A stretch of DNA of 64,000 nt from Chryseobacterium gleum (GTDB lineage Bacteria > Bacteroidota > Bacteroidia > Flavobacteriales > Flavobacteriaceae), in assembly GCA_945897915.1 (NCBI GenBank), contig CAMDGB010000001.1:62001-126000 (forward strand), written 5' to 3'. Each line of letters starts with the position of its first letter. The first letter of the stretch is position 1. Under the pieces are notes generated by a model, which was given only the letters and a program-made list of their open reading frames with translations, searched no databases and was not told the origin of the DNA. Of this stretch, positions 43,221-50,160 are shown piece after piece. The position numbers and the translations under genes were made by a program.

Positions 43221-45386
43221 ATGAAATTTTTAAAACTATTTTTATTATTATTTATTGTTCAAACCCAAGCCCAACAAGGCGGTATGTGGATTCCATCTTT
43301 GTTGCAAGGTATGAATGAGAACGAAATGAAAGCTTTAGGTTCTAAACTAACTGCGGAACAAATTTATTCTATAAACAAATCGTCTTTAAAAGATGCAGTT
43401 CCACAATTTGATGGCGGTTGTACAGCAGAAATGATCTCTTCAAAAGGCTTATTGTTAACCAATCACCATTGTGGGTATGATAATATACAATATCATTCTA
43501 CAGTTGAACACGATTATTTAGCTAACGGATTTTGGGCGTATAAAATGGAAGAAGAACTTCCAAATCCTGGAGTTGTAGTTACTTTTATTGTGAAAATAGA
43601 TGATGTAACCACAAAAGTATTTGAAGGTGTAGCAGTTTTAACTTCAGAAGCAGAAAAGCAAAAGAAAATTCAAGAAAATATTGCAGCATTGAACAAATCG
43701 TATGTAAGAGAAGCTTGGCAAGACGTTTTAGTTCGATCTTTTTATGATGGAAACCAATATTTATTATTCGTTACAGAAAACTTTAAAGATATTCGTTTGG
43801 TAGGTGCGCCGCCAAGTTCAATTGGAAAATTTGGTTCGGATACAGACAATTGGGTTTGGCCACGTCATACGGGAGATTTTTCTTTATTTAGAGTTTATGC
43901 AGATAAAAATAATCGTCCAGCGGAGTATTCTAAAGATAATGTGCCTTATAAACCTAAACATTTTTTCCCAGTTTCTGCAAAAGGAATTCAAGAAAACGAT
44001 TTTACAATGGTAATGGGTTATCCTGGGAAAACTTCAGAATATTTACCTTCATACGCCGTTGAGCAAGTGGTAAACGATTTAAACCCAGCACGAATTGAAG
44101 TGCGTGATGCGGCTTTAAAAGTTCAAGATGGTTTTATGAGAAAAGATCAAGCGATAAAAATTCAATATGCGTCAAAATATGCTGGAGTAGCTAATTATTG
44201 GAAAAAATGGATTGGAGAGCGCAAAGGATTAATTAAAGCCAATGCAGTTGGTGCAAAACAAGTTTTTGAAAAAAACTTAACCGATAAAATCACCAAAGCC
44301 GGAAAACAAGCAGAATATGGAAATTTATTATCTGATTTTGCTATAAATTATGCCGCTATTAAAGAATATGCTATTGCCAGAGATTATTATACCGAAGTAG
44401 TTTTAAGAAATACAGAAATTTTATCTTTTGGCTACCGTTTGTTTCAATTAGAGCAAGTGTATAATTCAAAAGGCGAGCAAGCTTTTAATGATAGAAAAAA
44501 GAATTTAATTGAAGCATTTGAACCCTTATATAAAGATTTTAATGCACAAGTTGACGAAAAAGTTTTCGAAAAATTAATAGCCATCTATAGTAAAAAATCG
44601 CCACAACAATTTTTACCAGAAAGTGTAAAAGGTGTTGATGCTACTCAATTAGCAACTGATATTTTTAAGTTGTCTAAGTTAACTTCTTATACTGGTTTGA
44701 AAGAAATATTATCTGGAGATGCCAAATCAGTTTTAGAAAGATTAAATCAAGATAAAGGTTTTGCTTTTGTGAAAACACTTGCGGAAGCATATAACAAAAA
44801 TGTAGCAGCCAAATATGATGAGATCAATCTAAAAAACATGGCTACGCAACGTTCTTATATGAAAGCCATTTTAGAGTTAAGTCCAAAATCGGCAAGAATT
44901 TTTCCAGATGCCAATTCTACTTTGCGAGTAACGTATGGAAAAGTAAAAGGATACAAGCCAAGCGATGCTGTAGTGTATTCGCCATTTACTTATTTAGATG
45001 GTGTCATGGAAAAATATGTTCCTGGAGATTATGAATTTGATGTACCACAAAAATTAATCGATTTGTATAATGCAAAAGAGTATGGTAAATATGCTGATAA
45101 TGGCAAAATGCCCTTGGCTTTTATTGCGACAAATCATACTACTGGAGGAAATTCTGGAAGTCCAGCTATTGATGCCAATGGAAACCTAATTGGGCTAAAT
45201 TTCGACCGTGTTTGGGAAGGAACAATGAGTGATGTATATTATTCTCCAGATATTTGTAGAAATATTATGGTAGATACACGATATATTCTATTTATTATTG
45301 ATAAATATGCAGGTGCGAAAAATTTAATTGAAGAAATGAAAATCATTTATAATCAGTCTGAGATACTTAAAAACAAAGGGGAATAG
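43221..45386 (+). CDS. S46 family dipeptidyl-peptidase, DPP11-type by its S1 arginine
   Basis: 721 residues. A signal peptide (about 1-19) sends it to the periplasm, where S46 enzymes cut dipeptides from oligopeptides. The chymotrypsin-like triad is readable: His83 in LLTNHHCGY, Asp219 in WPRHTGDFS and Ser645 in TGGNSGSPA. Eighteen residues after that serine is Arg663 (NFDRVWEG). In the family, DPP11 has an arginine here and accepts Asp or Glu at P1, while DPP7 has a glycine and prefers hydrophobic residues. I therefore infer an acidic-residue-specific DPP11. Such enzymes matter for Bacteroidetes that live on peptides. Confidence 0.92.
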   Translation: MKFLKLFLLLFIVQTQAQQGGMWIPSLLQGMNENEMKALGSKLTAEQIYSINKSSLKDAVPQFDGGCTAEMISSKGLLLTNHHCGYDNIQYHSTVEHDYLANGFWAYKMEEELPNPGVVVTFIVKIDDVTTKVFEGVAVLTSEAEKQKKIQENIAALNKSYVREAWQDVLVRSFYDGNQYLLFVTENFKDIRLVGAPPSSIGKFGSDTDNWVWPRHTGDFSLFRVYADKNNRPAEYSKDNVPYKPKHFFPVSAKGIQENDFTMVMGYPGKTSEYLPSYAVEQVVNDLNPARIEVRDAALKVQDGFMRKDQAIKIQYASKYAGVANYWKKWIGERKGLIKANAVGAKQVFEKNLTDKITKAGKQAEYGNLLSDFAINYAAIKEYAIARDYYTEVVLRNTEILSFGYRLFQLEQVYNSKGEQAFNDRKKNLIEAFEPLYKDFNAQVDEKVFEKLIAIYSKKSPQQFLPESVKGVDATQLATDIFKLSKLTSYTGLKEILSGDAKSVLERLNQDKGFAFVKTLAEAYNKNVAAKYDEINLKNMATQRSYMKAILELSPKSARIFPDANSTLRVTYGKVKGYKPSDAVVYSPFTYLDGVMEKYVPGDYEFDVPQKLIDLYNAKEYGKYADNGKMPLAFIATNHTTGGNSGSPAIDANGNLIGLNFDRVWEGTMSDVYYSPDICRNIMVDTRYILFIIDKYAGAKNLIEEMKIIYNQSEILKNKGE

Positions 45387-45461
45387 GCTTTATTTTTTAA
45401 GTTTTATAGGATGAATTATACAAGAATTGAAAAATATTTTAAAAAAAATTAAAAAAAGTAT

Positions 45462-45489
45462 TTGTCATTTAATTTTTTTTATATCTTTG
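45462..45489 (+). promoter_or_regulatory. Full Bacteroidetes promoter: TTG, 17-base spacer, TATCTTTG
   Basis: TTG at 45462-45464 and TATCTTTG at 45482-45489 match both the -33 and -7 elements with the consensus spacing. The start codon of the small lipoprotein gene is 35 bases on. This is the best promoter match in the window and suggests strong expression. Confidence 0.7.
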
Positions 45490-45524
45490 CTTCATAAATA
45501 ATTAACCTTTATAATTAAATCAAG

Positions 45525-45719
45525 ATGAAAAAAGTTGTTTTAAGTTTAGCATTCGTTGCTGCTGTATTAGTTTCTTGTAACAAAAAAGCGGAAGAAACTC
45601 CAGCTGCTGACTCTACTGTTGTAGATTCTACTACTGCTGTTGTAGCTGATACTACTGCTGTAGATACTGCTGCTGTTAAAGTAGATAGCGCTGCTGCAAA
45701 AACTGAAGAAGGTAAATAA
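45525..45719 (+). CDS. Small low-complexity lipoprotein
   Basis: 64 residues. The signal ends in the lipobox LVSC (Cys18). The mature part of about 46 residues is nearly all Ala, Thr, Val, Asp, Ser, Lys and Glu in a repeating pattern (TPAADSTVVDSTTAVVADTT). It looks like a disordered, acidic, extracytoplasmic tether. The gene has an excellent promoter and a strong terminator of its own, so it is probably abundant, in the way of small envelope lipoproteins such as Lpp, but no sequence link to Lpp is visible. I recognise no family beyond the many similar small lipoproteins of flavobacteria. Confidence 0.8.
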   Translation: MKKVVLSLAFVAAVLVSCNKKAEETPAADSTVVDSTTAVVADTTAVDTAAVKVDSAAAKTEEGK

Positions 45720-45750
45720 TAATATTTGATCTTCTTTTCGAAAAGAAATC

Positions 45751-45778
45751 AATCCCGACCTAGTCGGGATTTTTTTTT
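45751..45778 (+). terminator. Rho-independent terminator
   Basis: AATCCCGAC pairs perfectly with GTCGGGATT around loop CTA, followed by a T run. A second hairpin (TTCTTTTCGAAAAGAA) lies just before it. Confidence 0.93.
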
Positions 45779-45868
45779 CTCAAAAGTGAACGAAATGCCA
45801 AGATAACTCGTTTTACAAAACGTTTATAATATAAGTTTTATATTTAATTAGATGTTGTAAAAGAAATA

Positions 45869-45905
45869 TTTGTGAATTTCTGTGTTTCTTTGTGAATCTC
45901 TGCGG
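45869..45905. repeat. Short word repeat after the DUF1508 gene
   Basis: TTTGTGAATTTC, TGTGTTTC and TTTGTGAATCTC follow each other, then TGCGG. It is the same type of degenerate word array as the one before the dCMP deaminase gene (TTTGCG words). It lies just past the stop of the minus-strand DUF1508 gene. Confidence 0.6.
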
Positions 45906-45917
45906 AAAGTCTCTCAG

Positions 45918-46284
45918 TTAGCCAAAAACATCTTCAGCTGGAGGAAAAATGTCATGCGACAATGAAAAATCTAAATATTCGGCTTTTGCACCATATCTTA
46001 AAATTTCATTGATGCCTTTTTCTAACATTAATTGGGTAGAATACTTTCTGCTAACGGCTACTTCTTTATTATTTAAAATAATTTTAAAGTAAAATTTGCC
46101 TGCAGGCGACCGAAATCGCATAAAAAAACAGCTGTTCTATGGATTGTTTTACTACTTCTATTTCCTCTTCACATTCAAAACGTAAATCAAAAGCATTACT
46201 AATAAAAATGGTTTTTCCTCTACGAGAAGTTAATTCGTATTTGTAATGTCCGCTAGGTTTTTTGCTTATTACAAAGGTTGCCAT
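45918..46284 (-). pseudogene. DUF1508 (YegP-like) protein gene broken by a frameshift in a homopolymer
   Basis: Two overlapping reading frames on the reverse strand together spell one normal protein of about 121 residues. The first half (from 46284: ATFVISKKPSGHYKYEL, KTIFISNAFDLRFECEEE) and the second half (MRFRSPAGKFYFKIIL, AVSRKYSTQLMLEKGI) are the two tandem DUF1508 repeats. The break is at a run of seven A on plus (46122-46128; seven T on the coding strand): dropping one T joins the frames as EQLFFMRFR. As read, the first frame ends after 66 codons. The second half starts with an ATG exactly at the run. Causes may be a sequencing error, a true recent mutation, or slippage that still makes full-length protein. 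Confidence 0.85.
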
Positions 46285-46347
46285 TTTTATATTTAAATTT
46301 TACAATATCAAATAATATTGAATCTGGTTTTTAGAATTACTTTAAAC

Positions 46348-46380
46348 AAAAAAAGCTCCAAACATAGTTTGAAGCTTTTA
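46348..46380 (-). terminator. Terminator of the tRNA-Gly/tRNA-Leu transcript
   Basis: On the reverse strand AAAAGCT(T)CAAAC pairs with GTTTG(G)AGCTTTT with one mismatch, around a TAT loop, followed by a T run. It begins right after tRNA-Leu. Confidence 0.85.
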
Positions 46381-46381
46381 G

Positions 46382-46467
46382 TACTCAAGGCGGGACTTGA
46401 ACCCGCACGGGCATTACTACCCACTGGATTTTAAGTCCAGCGTGTCTACCAATTCCACCACTCAAGC
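46382..46467 (-). tRNA. tRNA-Leu (anticodon TAA)
   Basis: 86 bases with the long variable arm of class II tRNAs. It has GTGGTGGAATTGGTAGACAC (D arm), the anticodon loop CTTAAAA (anticodon TAA), a variable arm around TGGGTAGTAATGCCC, and a T arm GCGGG TTCAAGT CCCGC. The acceptor GCTTGAG pairs with CTTGAGT through several G-T pairs. CCA is not encoded. It is the downstream member of a tRNA pair. Confidence 0.95.
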
Positions 46468-46572
46468 ATGACTGCTTTTTGAATTATTTTAGCTAATTTT
46501 TAGAAAATTAATTAAAGATATACTCGAGCATTTTATTGTGTAAACACAACAATTGGTATTTTTATACTATTG

Positions 46573-46645
46573 AGCGAAAAACGGGGCTCGAACCCGCGAC
46601 CTCGACCTTGGCAAGGTCGCGCTCTACCAGCTGAGCTATTTTCGC
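46573..46645 (-). tRNA. tRNA-Gly (anticodon GCC)
   Basis: 73 bases. The acceptor GCGAAAA pairs with TTTTCGC, the D arm is AGCTCAGCTGGTAGAGC, the anticodon stem CGACC/GGTCG encloses TTGCCAA (anticodon GCC), and the T arm has GTTCGAGC. The discriminator is T and CCA is not encoded. It is 105 bases upstream of tRNA-Leu on the same strand, probably in one transcript. Confidence 0.95.
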
Positions 46646-46781
46646 AATTTTTAAAGAACGTTCGCATTTCTTTCGTAATGCGAGTGCAAATATAATATAT
46701 ATTTTTATTCTCACAAGTAGTTTTACTAAAAAAATCTAATCTTTTTTTTAATGATTTGAAAGTGAAAAAGTTATATTAATT

Positions 46782-49406
46782 TTATTTTTTCGTTAACATT
46801 CTTTTTATTTCATTCAATTTCATTAAAGCTTCAACGGGCGTTAAAGTATTGATATCAATATTCATAATTTCCTCTTTTAAATTTTCCAATAACGGATCGT
46901 CTAGGTTGAAAAAACTCAATTGCAGTTCCTCTTTTTCAGATTTAATTCCGTTTAAAGCTTCTCCGGAATGGTCTTTCTCTAATTTTTTTAGAATTTTTTG
47001 TGCTTTCTGAATCACTGTTTGTGGCATTCCTGCCATTTTTGCCACGTGAATTCCAAAACTGTGTTCGCTTCCGCCTTTTACTAATTTTCTAATAAATAAA
47101 ACGGTATCTTTTAATTCTTTAACAGAAACATTAAAATTTTGTACTCGCGTAAAAATCGCTTCCATCTCATTTAATTCGTGATAATGAGTAGCGAAAAGTG
47201 TTTTTGCCTTACTTGGGTGTTCGTGTAAATATTCGGCAATAGCCCATGCGATTGAGATTCCGTCATACGTTGAGGTTCCCCTTCCGATTTCGTCTAACAA
47301 AACCAAACTTCTTTCGGAAATATTATTCAGAATTGAAGCGGTTTCATTCATTTCTACCATAAAAGTAGATTCGCCCATCGAAATATTATCACTTGCACCA
47401 ACACGCGTAAAAATTTTATCTACAACACCCATTCTCACTTCTTCTGCAGGCACAAAACTTCCCATTTGGGCAAGTAATACAATTAAAGCAGTTTGACGTA
47501 AAATTGCAGATTTACCAGACATATTTGGGCCGGTTATCATAATTAATTGTTGTGTTTCTCTATCCAAAAAAACATTATTTGAAATGTAAGGCGTGCCAAC
47601 AGGAAGTTGTTTTTCTATAACCGGGTGGCGTCCTTCTTTAATGTCTAAATCAAATGTTTCATCTATTTCAGGTTGCACATATTTGTTATCAATGGCCATT
47701 TGCGCAAAACTTTGTAAGCAGTCAATTTGTGCTACTAAATTGGCATTTAACTGAACAGGTTTGATGTACGTTGCCATCCAATTGACCAATTGTTCATATA
47801 GCATACTTTCTAGTTGCGAAATTTTATCTTCTGCACCTAAAATTTTCGATTCGTATTCTTTTAATTCTTCTGTAATATATCTTTCAGCATTTACCAATGT
47901 TTGCTTTCTAATCCATTCAGAAGGCACTTTGTCTTTATGTGTATTTCGTACTTCAATATAATATCCGAAAACAGAATTAAACGAGATTTTTAAAGATGGA
48001 ATTCCTGTACTCTCACTTTCGCGTTTTTCTAAAGCTTCCAAATAGCCTTTTCCTGTTGATGAAATAGTTCGTAATTCATCTAATTCTGTATTTACACCAA
48101 TAGCAATTGCATTTCCTTTATTAATGGCAACTGGTGCTTCAGGATTTAAAGTTGTTCCAATTTTTTCACGTAATAATTCGCAAGAATGCAAACTATCACC
48201 AATGGTTTTTAAGGCTTCGTTTTTAGATTGTAAAGCCAATGTTTTTATTGGAATAATCGCATCTAACGAATCTTTTAAATGAATGACTTCTCTTGGAGAA
48301 ACTTTACCTGTTGCCACTTTCGAAATCAAACGTTCTAAATCGGAAATTTGTTTTATCTGATATTGTATTTGGTATAATTCTTCTGAATTTTCTTTTAAAT
48401 ATGCCACCACTTCATGTCTGCCTTTAATTTTATTGATGTCTTTCAAAGGCAATGCCAACCAACGTTTCAGCAATCGCGAACCCATTGGCGAAAGCGTTTT
48501 ATCGATCACATCAATTAAAGTAACGGCATTAGGATTGTAACTATGGTATAATTCTAAATTACGAATTGTGAATTTGTCCATCCAAACATAAGCATCTTCT
48601 GCGATGCGTTGAATGTTCGTAATGTGTTGAATTTTATTATGTTGCGTTTCTGATAGATAATATAAAATGGCACCCGAAGAAATAACGGCATCATTGAAAT
48701 CATCAATACCAAAACCTTTTAACGAATTCGTTTGAAAATGTTTGGTTAAACTTTCAAAAGCAAAATCTTCTTTATAAATCCAATCTTCTAAATAGAAAAC
48801 ATGAAAATCTTCTCCGAAATGCTGTTTGAAATCTCCTTTTTGTTGTTTCGAAACTAATACTTCGCTTGGTCTGAAATTTTGAAGCAACTTGTCAATATAT
48901 TCTTCGTTTCCTTCGGCTGTTAAAAATTCTCCAGTGGAAACATCTAAAAAGGTAATTCCATTGGTTTTTTTACCTAAAAATACAGCGGCTAAAAAATTAT
49001 TTGATTTCGATTGTAAAATGTCGTCGTTAAAAGAAACTCCGGGAGTAACTAATTCGGTAACACCACGTTTTACAATGGTTTTTGTCATTTTCGGATCTTC
49101 CAATTGATCACAAATAGCTACTCGAAGTCCAGCTTTGACTAATTTTGGTAAATACGTATTAATAGAATGATGTGGAAATCCTGCTAAAGCTGTTTCACTT
49201 TCGCTGCCATTTCCACGTTTAGTTAAAGTTATCCCTAAAATTCTGGAAGCACGAATGGCGTCATCACCGAATGTTTCATAAAAATCGCCCACACGAAACA
49301 ACAAACACGCATCAGGGTATTTTGCCTTGATTGTATTGTATTGTTGCATTAACGGAGATACTTTTGGAGTAGAATCTTTTATTTCGGATGCTGATTTCTT
49401 AGCCAC
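46782..49406 (-). CDS. mutS: DNA mismatch repair protein MutS
   Basis: 874 residues from a GTG at 49406 (reading [12 protein letters not shown]). An ATG at 49445 is also in frame, but a -7-like element (TAACTTCG) at 49428-49435 lies between them, so transcripts from it can only use the GTG. MutS recognises mismatches and starts repair. Domain I has the mismatch-contacting [16 protein letters not shown] (F-x-E). The ATPase has the Walker A motif [15 protein letters not shown] (about residue 610), the ABC-like [31 protein letters not shown] (Walker B) and FATHYHEL. The tail has the usual helix-turn-helix end. Confidence 0.96.
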   Translation of the reverse strand: MAKKSASEIKDSTPKVSPLMQQYNTIKAKYPDACLLFRVGDFYETFGDDAIRASRILGITLTKRGNGSESETALAGFPHHSINTYLPKLVKAGLRVAICDQLEDPKMTKTIVKRGVTELVTPGVSFNDDILQSKSNNFLAAVFLGKKTNGITFLDVSTGEFLTAEGNEEYIDKLLQNFRPSEVLVSKQQKGDFKQHFGEDFHVFYLEDWIYKEDFAFESLTKHFQTNSLKGFGIDDFNDAVISSGAILYYLSETQHNKIQHITNIQRIAEDAYVWMDKFTIRNLELYHSYNPNAVTLIDVIDKTLSPMGSRLLKRWLALPLKDINKIKGRHEVVAYLKENSEELYQIQYQIKQISDLERLISKVATGKVSPREVIHLKDSLDAIIPIKTLALQSKNEALKTIGDSLHSCELLREKIGTTLNPEAPVAINKGNAIAIGVNTELDELRTISSTGKGYLEALEKRESESTGIPSLKISFNSVFGYYIEVRNTHKDKVPSEWIRKQTLVNAERYITEELKEYESKILGAEDKISQLESMLYEQLVNWMATYIKPVQLNANLVAQIDCLQSFAQMAIDNKYVQPEIDETFDLDIKEGRHPVIEKQLPVGTPYISNNVFLDRETQQLIMITGPNMSGKSAILRQTALIVLLAQMGSFVPAEEVRMGVVDKIFTRVGASDNISMGESTFMVEMNETASILNNISERSLVLLDEIGRGTSTYDGISIAWAIAEYLHEHPSKAKTLFATHYHELNEMEAIFTRVQNFNVSVKELKDTVLFIRKLVKGGSEHSFGIHVAKMAGMPQTVIQKAQKILKKLEKDHSGEALNGIKSEKEELQLSFFNLDDPLLENLKEEIMNIDINTLTPVEALMKLNEIKRMLTKK

Positions 49407-49427
49407 AACGTAAAATTTTAGTGAGTA

Positions 49428-49435
49428 CGAAGTTA
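49428..49435 (-). promoter_or_regulatory. Variant -7 promoter element for mutS (TAACTTCG on minus strand)
   Basis: A one-base variant of TAnnTTTG. The same TAnnTTCG form appears before the isomerase gene (about 11400) and the dNTPase gene (about 29997). It supports the GTG start of mutS, 22 bases on. Confidence 0.4.
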
Positions 49436-49510
49436 GTAAATTCAAAATTCAATAGCAATTAGAATCTCAAAATTCAATTTTAAGTTTAAAATAAGTATGT
49501 CAAAAATCCG

Positions 49511-49530
49511 TTTCATCTGTTTCATCTGTG
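49511..49530. repeat. Tandem nonamer between mutS and the methyltransferase gene
   Basis: TTTCATCTG occurs twice in tandem (49511-49519 and 49520-49528), followed by TG. It is another short word array of the kind scattered through the window's spacers. Confidence 0.7.
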
Positions 49531-49581
49531 TACCTATTTCAAAATTGGCATATTGACACATTGAAAATTGAACATTATTAT

Positions 49582-49589
49582 TACTTTTG
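49582..49589 (+). promoter_or_regulatory. Bacteroidetes -7 promoter element (TACTTTTG)
   Basis: TAnnTTTG match only four bases before the methyltransferase ATG at 49594, so transcription would begin at or inside the start codon (see findings). Confidence 0.5.
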
Positions 49590-49593
49590 CAAG

Positions 49594-50130
49594 ATGAGAA
49601 AATTAGCCAACGCTGAATTAAATCGAATAAGTAAAGAAGCATTTGCTGAAGCAAAAAAAACACCTTTAATTATTATTTTAGACGACATAAGAAGTTTACA
49701 TAATATTGGATCGGTTTTTAGAACTTCGGATGCTTTTTTAATTGAAAAAATCTATTTATGTGGTATTACGGCCGTTCCTCCAAATAAAGAAATTCATAAA
49801 ACAGCTTTAGGCGCAACGGATACAGTAACTTGGGAATATGCAAAAGATGTATTAGAAGTTGTAGCGAAATTAAAAGCGGAAAATATCAAAATCTATGCTA
49901 TAGAACAAACCGAAAATGCGATTATGTTAGATGATTTTCAACCAGAATCTGAAACAAAATACGCATTAATTTTTGGTAATGAGGTAAAAGGTGTTGCTCA
50001 GGAAGCAATTAATTTATCTGATGGCGTAATAGAAATTCCGCAATTAGGAAGTAAACATTCATTGAATATTTCTGTTAGTGCAGGAATCGTAATTTGGGAT
50101 TTGTTTCAAAAGTTACTAAGAAATAAATAA
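49594..50130 (+). CDS. TrmH/SpoU family RNA methyltransferase
   Basis: 178 residues from the ATG at 49594, reading MRKLANAELNRISKEAF, as in flavobacterial homologues; the longer frame back to 49528 crosses the promoter. The SPOUT knot motifs are clear: LDDIRSLHNIGSVFRTSDAF (motif 1), LIFGNEVKGVAQEAINLSDG (motif 2) and IPQLGSKHSLNISVSAGIV (motif 3). The family transfers a methyl group from SAM to a ribose 2'-OH in tRNA or rRNA. The short length without an N-terminal L30-like domain resembles TrmH or TrmL rather than RlmB. The exact target base cannot be told. Confidence 0.92.
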   Translation: MRKLANAELNRISKEAFAEAKKTPLIIILDDIRSLHNIGSVFRTSDAFLIEKIYLCGITAVPPNKEIHKTALGATDTVTWEYAKDVLEVVAKLKAENIKIYAIEQTENAIMLDDFQPESETKYALIFGNEVKGVAQEAINLSDGVIEIPQLGSKHSLNISVSAGIVIWDLFQKLLRNK

Positions 50131-50148
50131 TTTATTACTTTCTATTTA

Positions 50149-50156
50149 TATCTTTG
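50149..50156 (+). promoter_or_regulatory. Bacteroidetes -7 promoter element (TATCTTTG)
   Basis: TAnnTTTG match four bases before the ATG of the lectin-like gene; the second case in the window of a promoter set directly against a start codon. Confidence 0.5.
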
Positions 50157-50160
50157 TAAA

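Noticed and set aside
46382-46645. tRNA pair considered as an integration site of a mobile element
   Set aside because: No integrase, no duplicated tRNA 3' end and no foreign-looking genes nearby; the broken DUF1508 gene has a simple homopolymer change.
49407-49445. MutS start at the ATG 49445
   Set aside because: A promoter-like element lies between this ATG and the GTG at 49406, and the added residues do not look like a MutS N-terminus.
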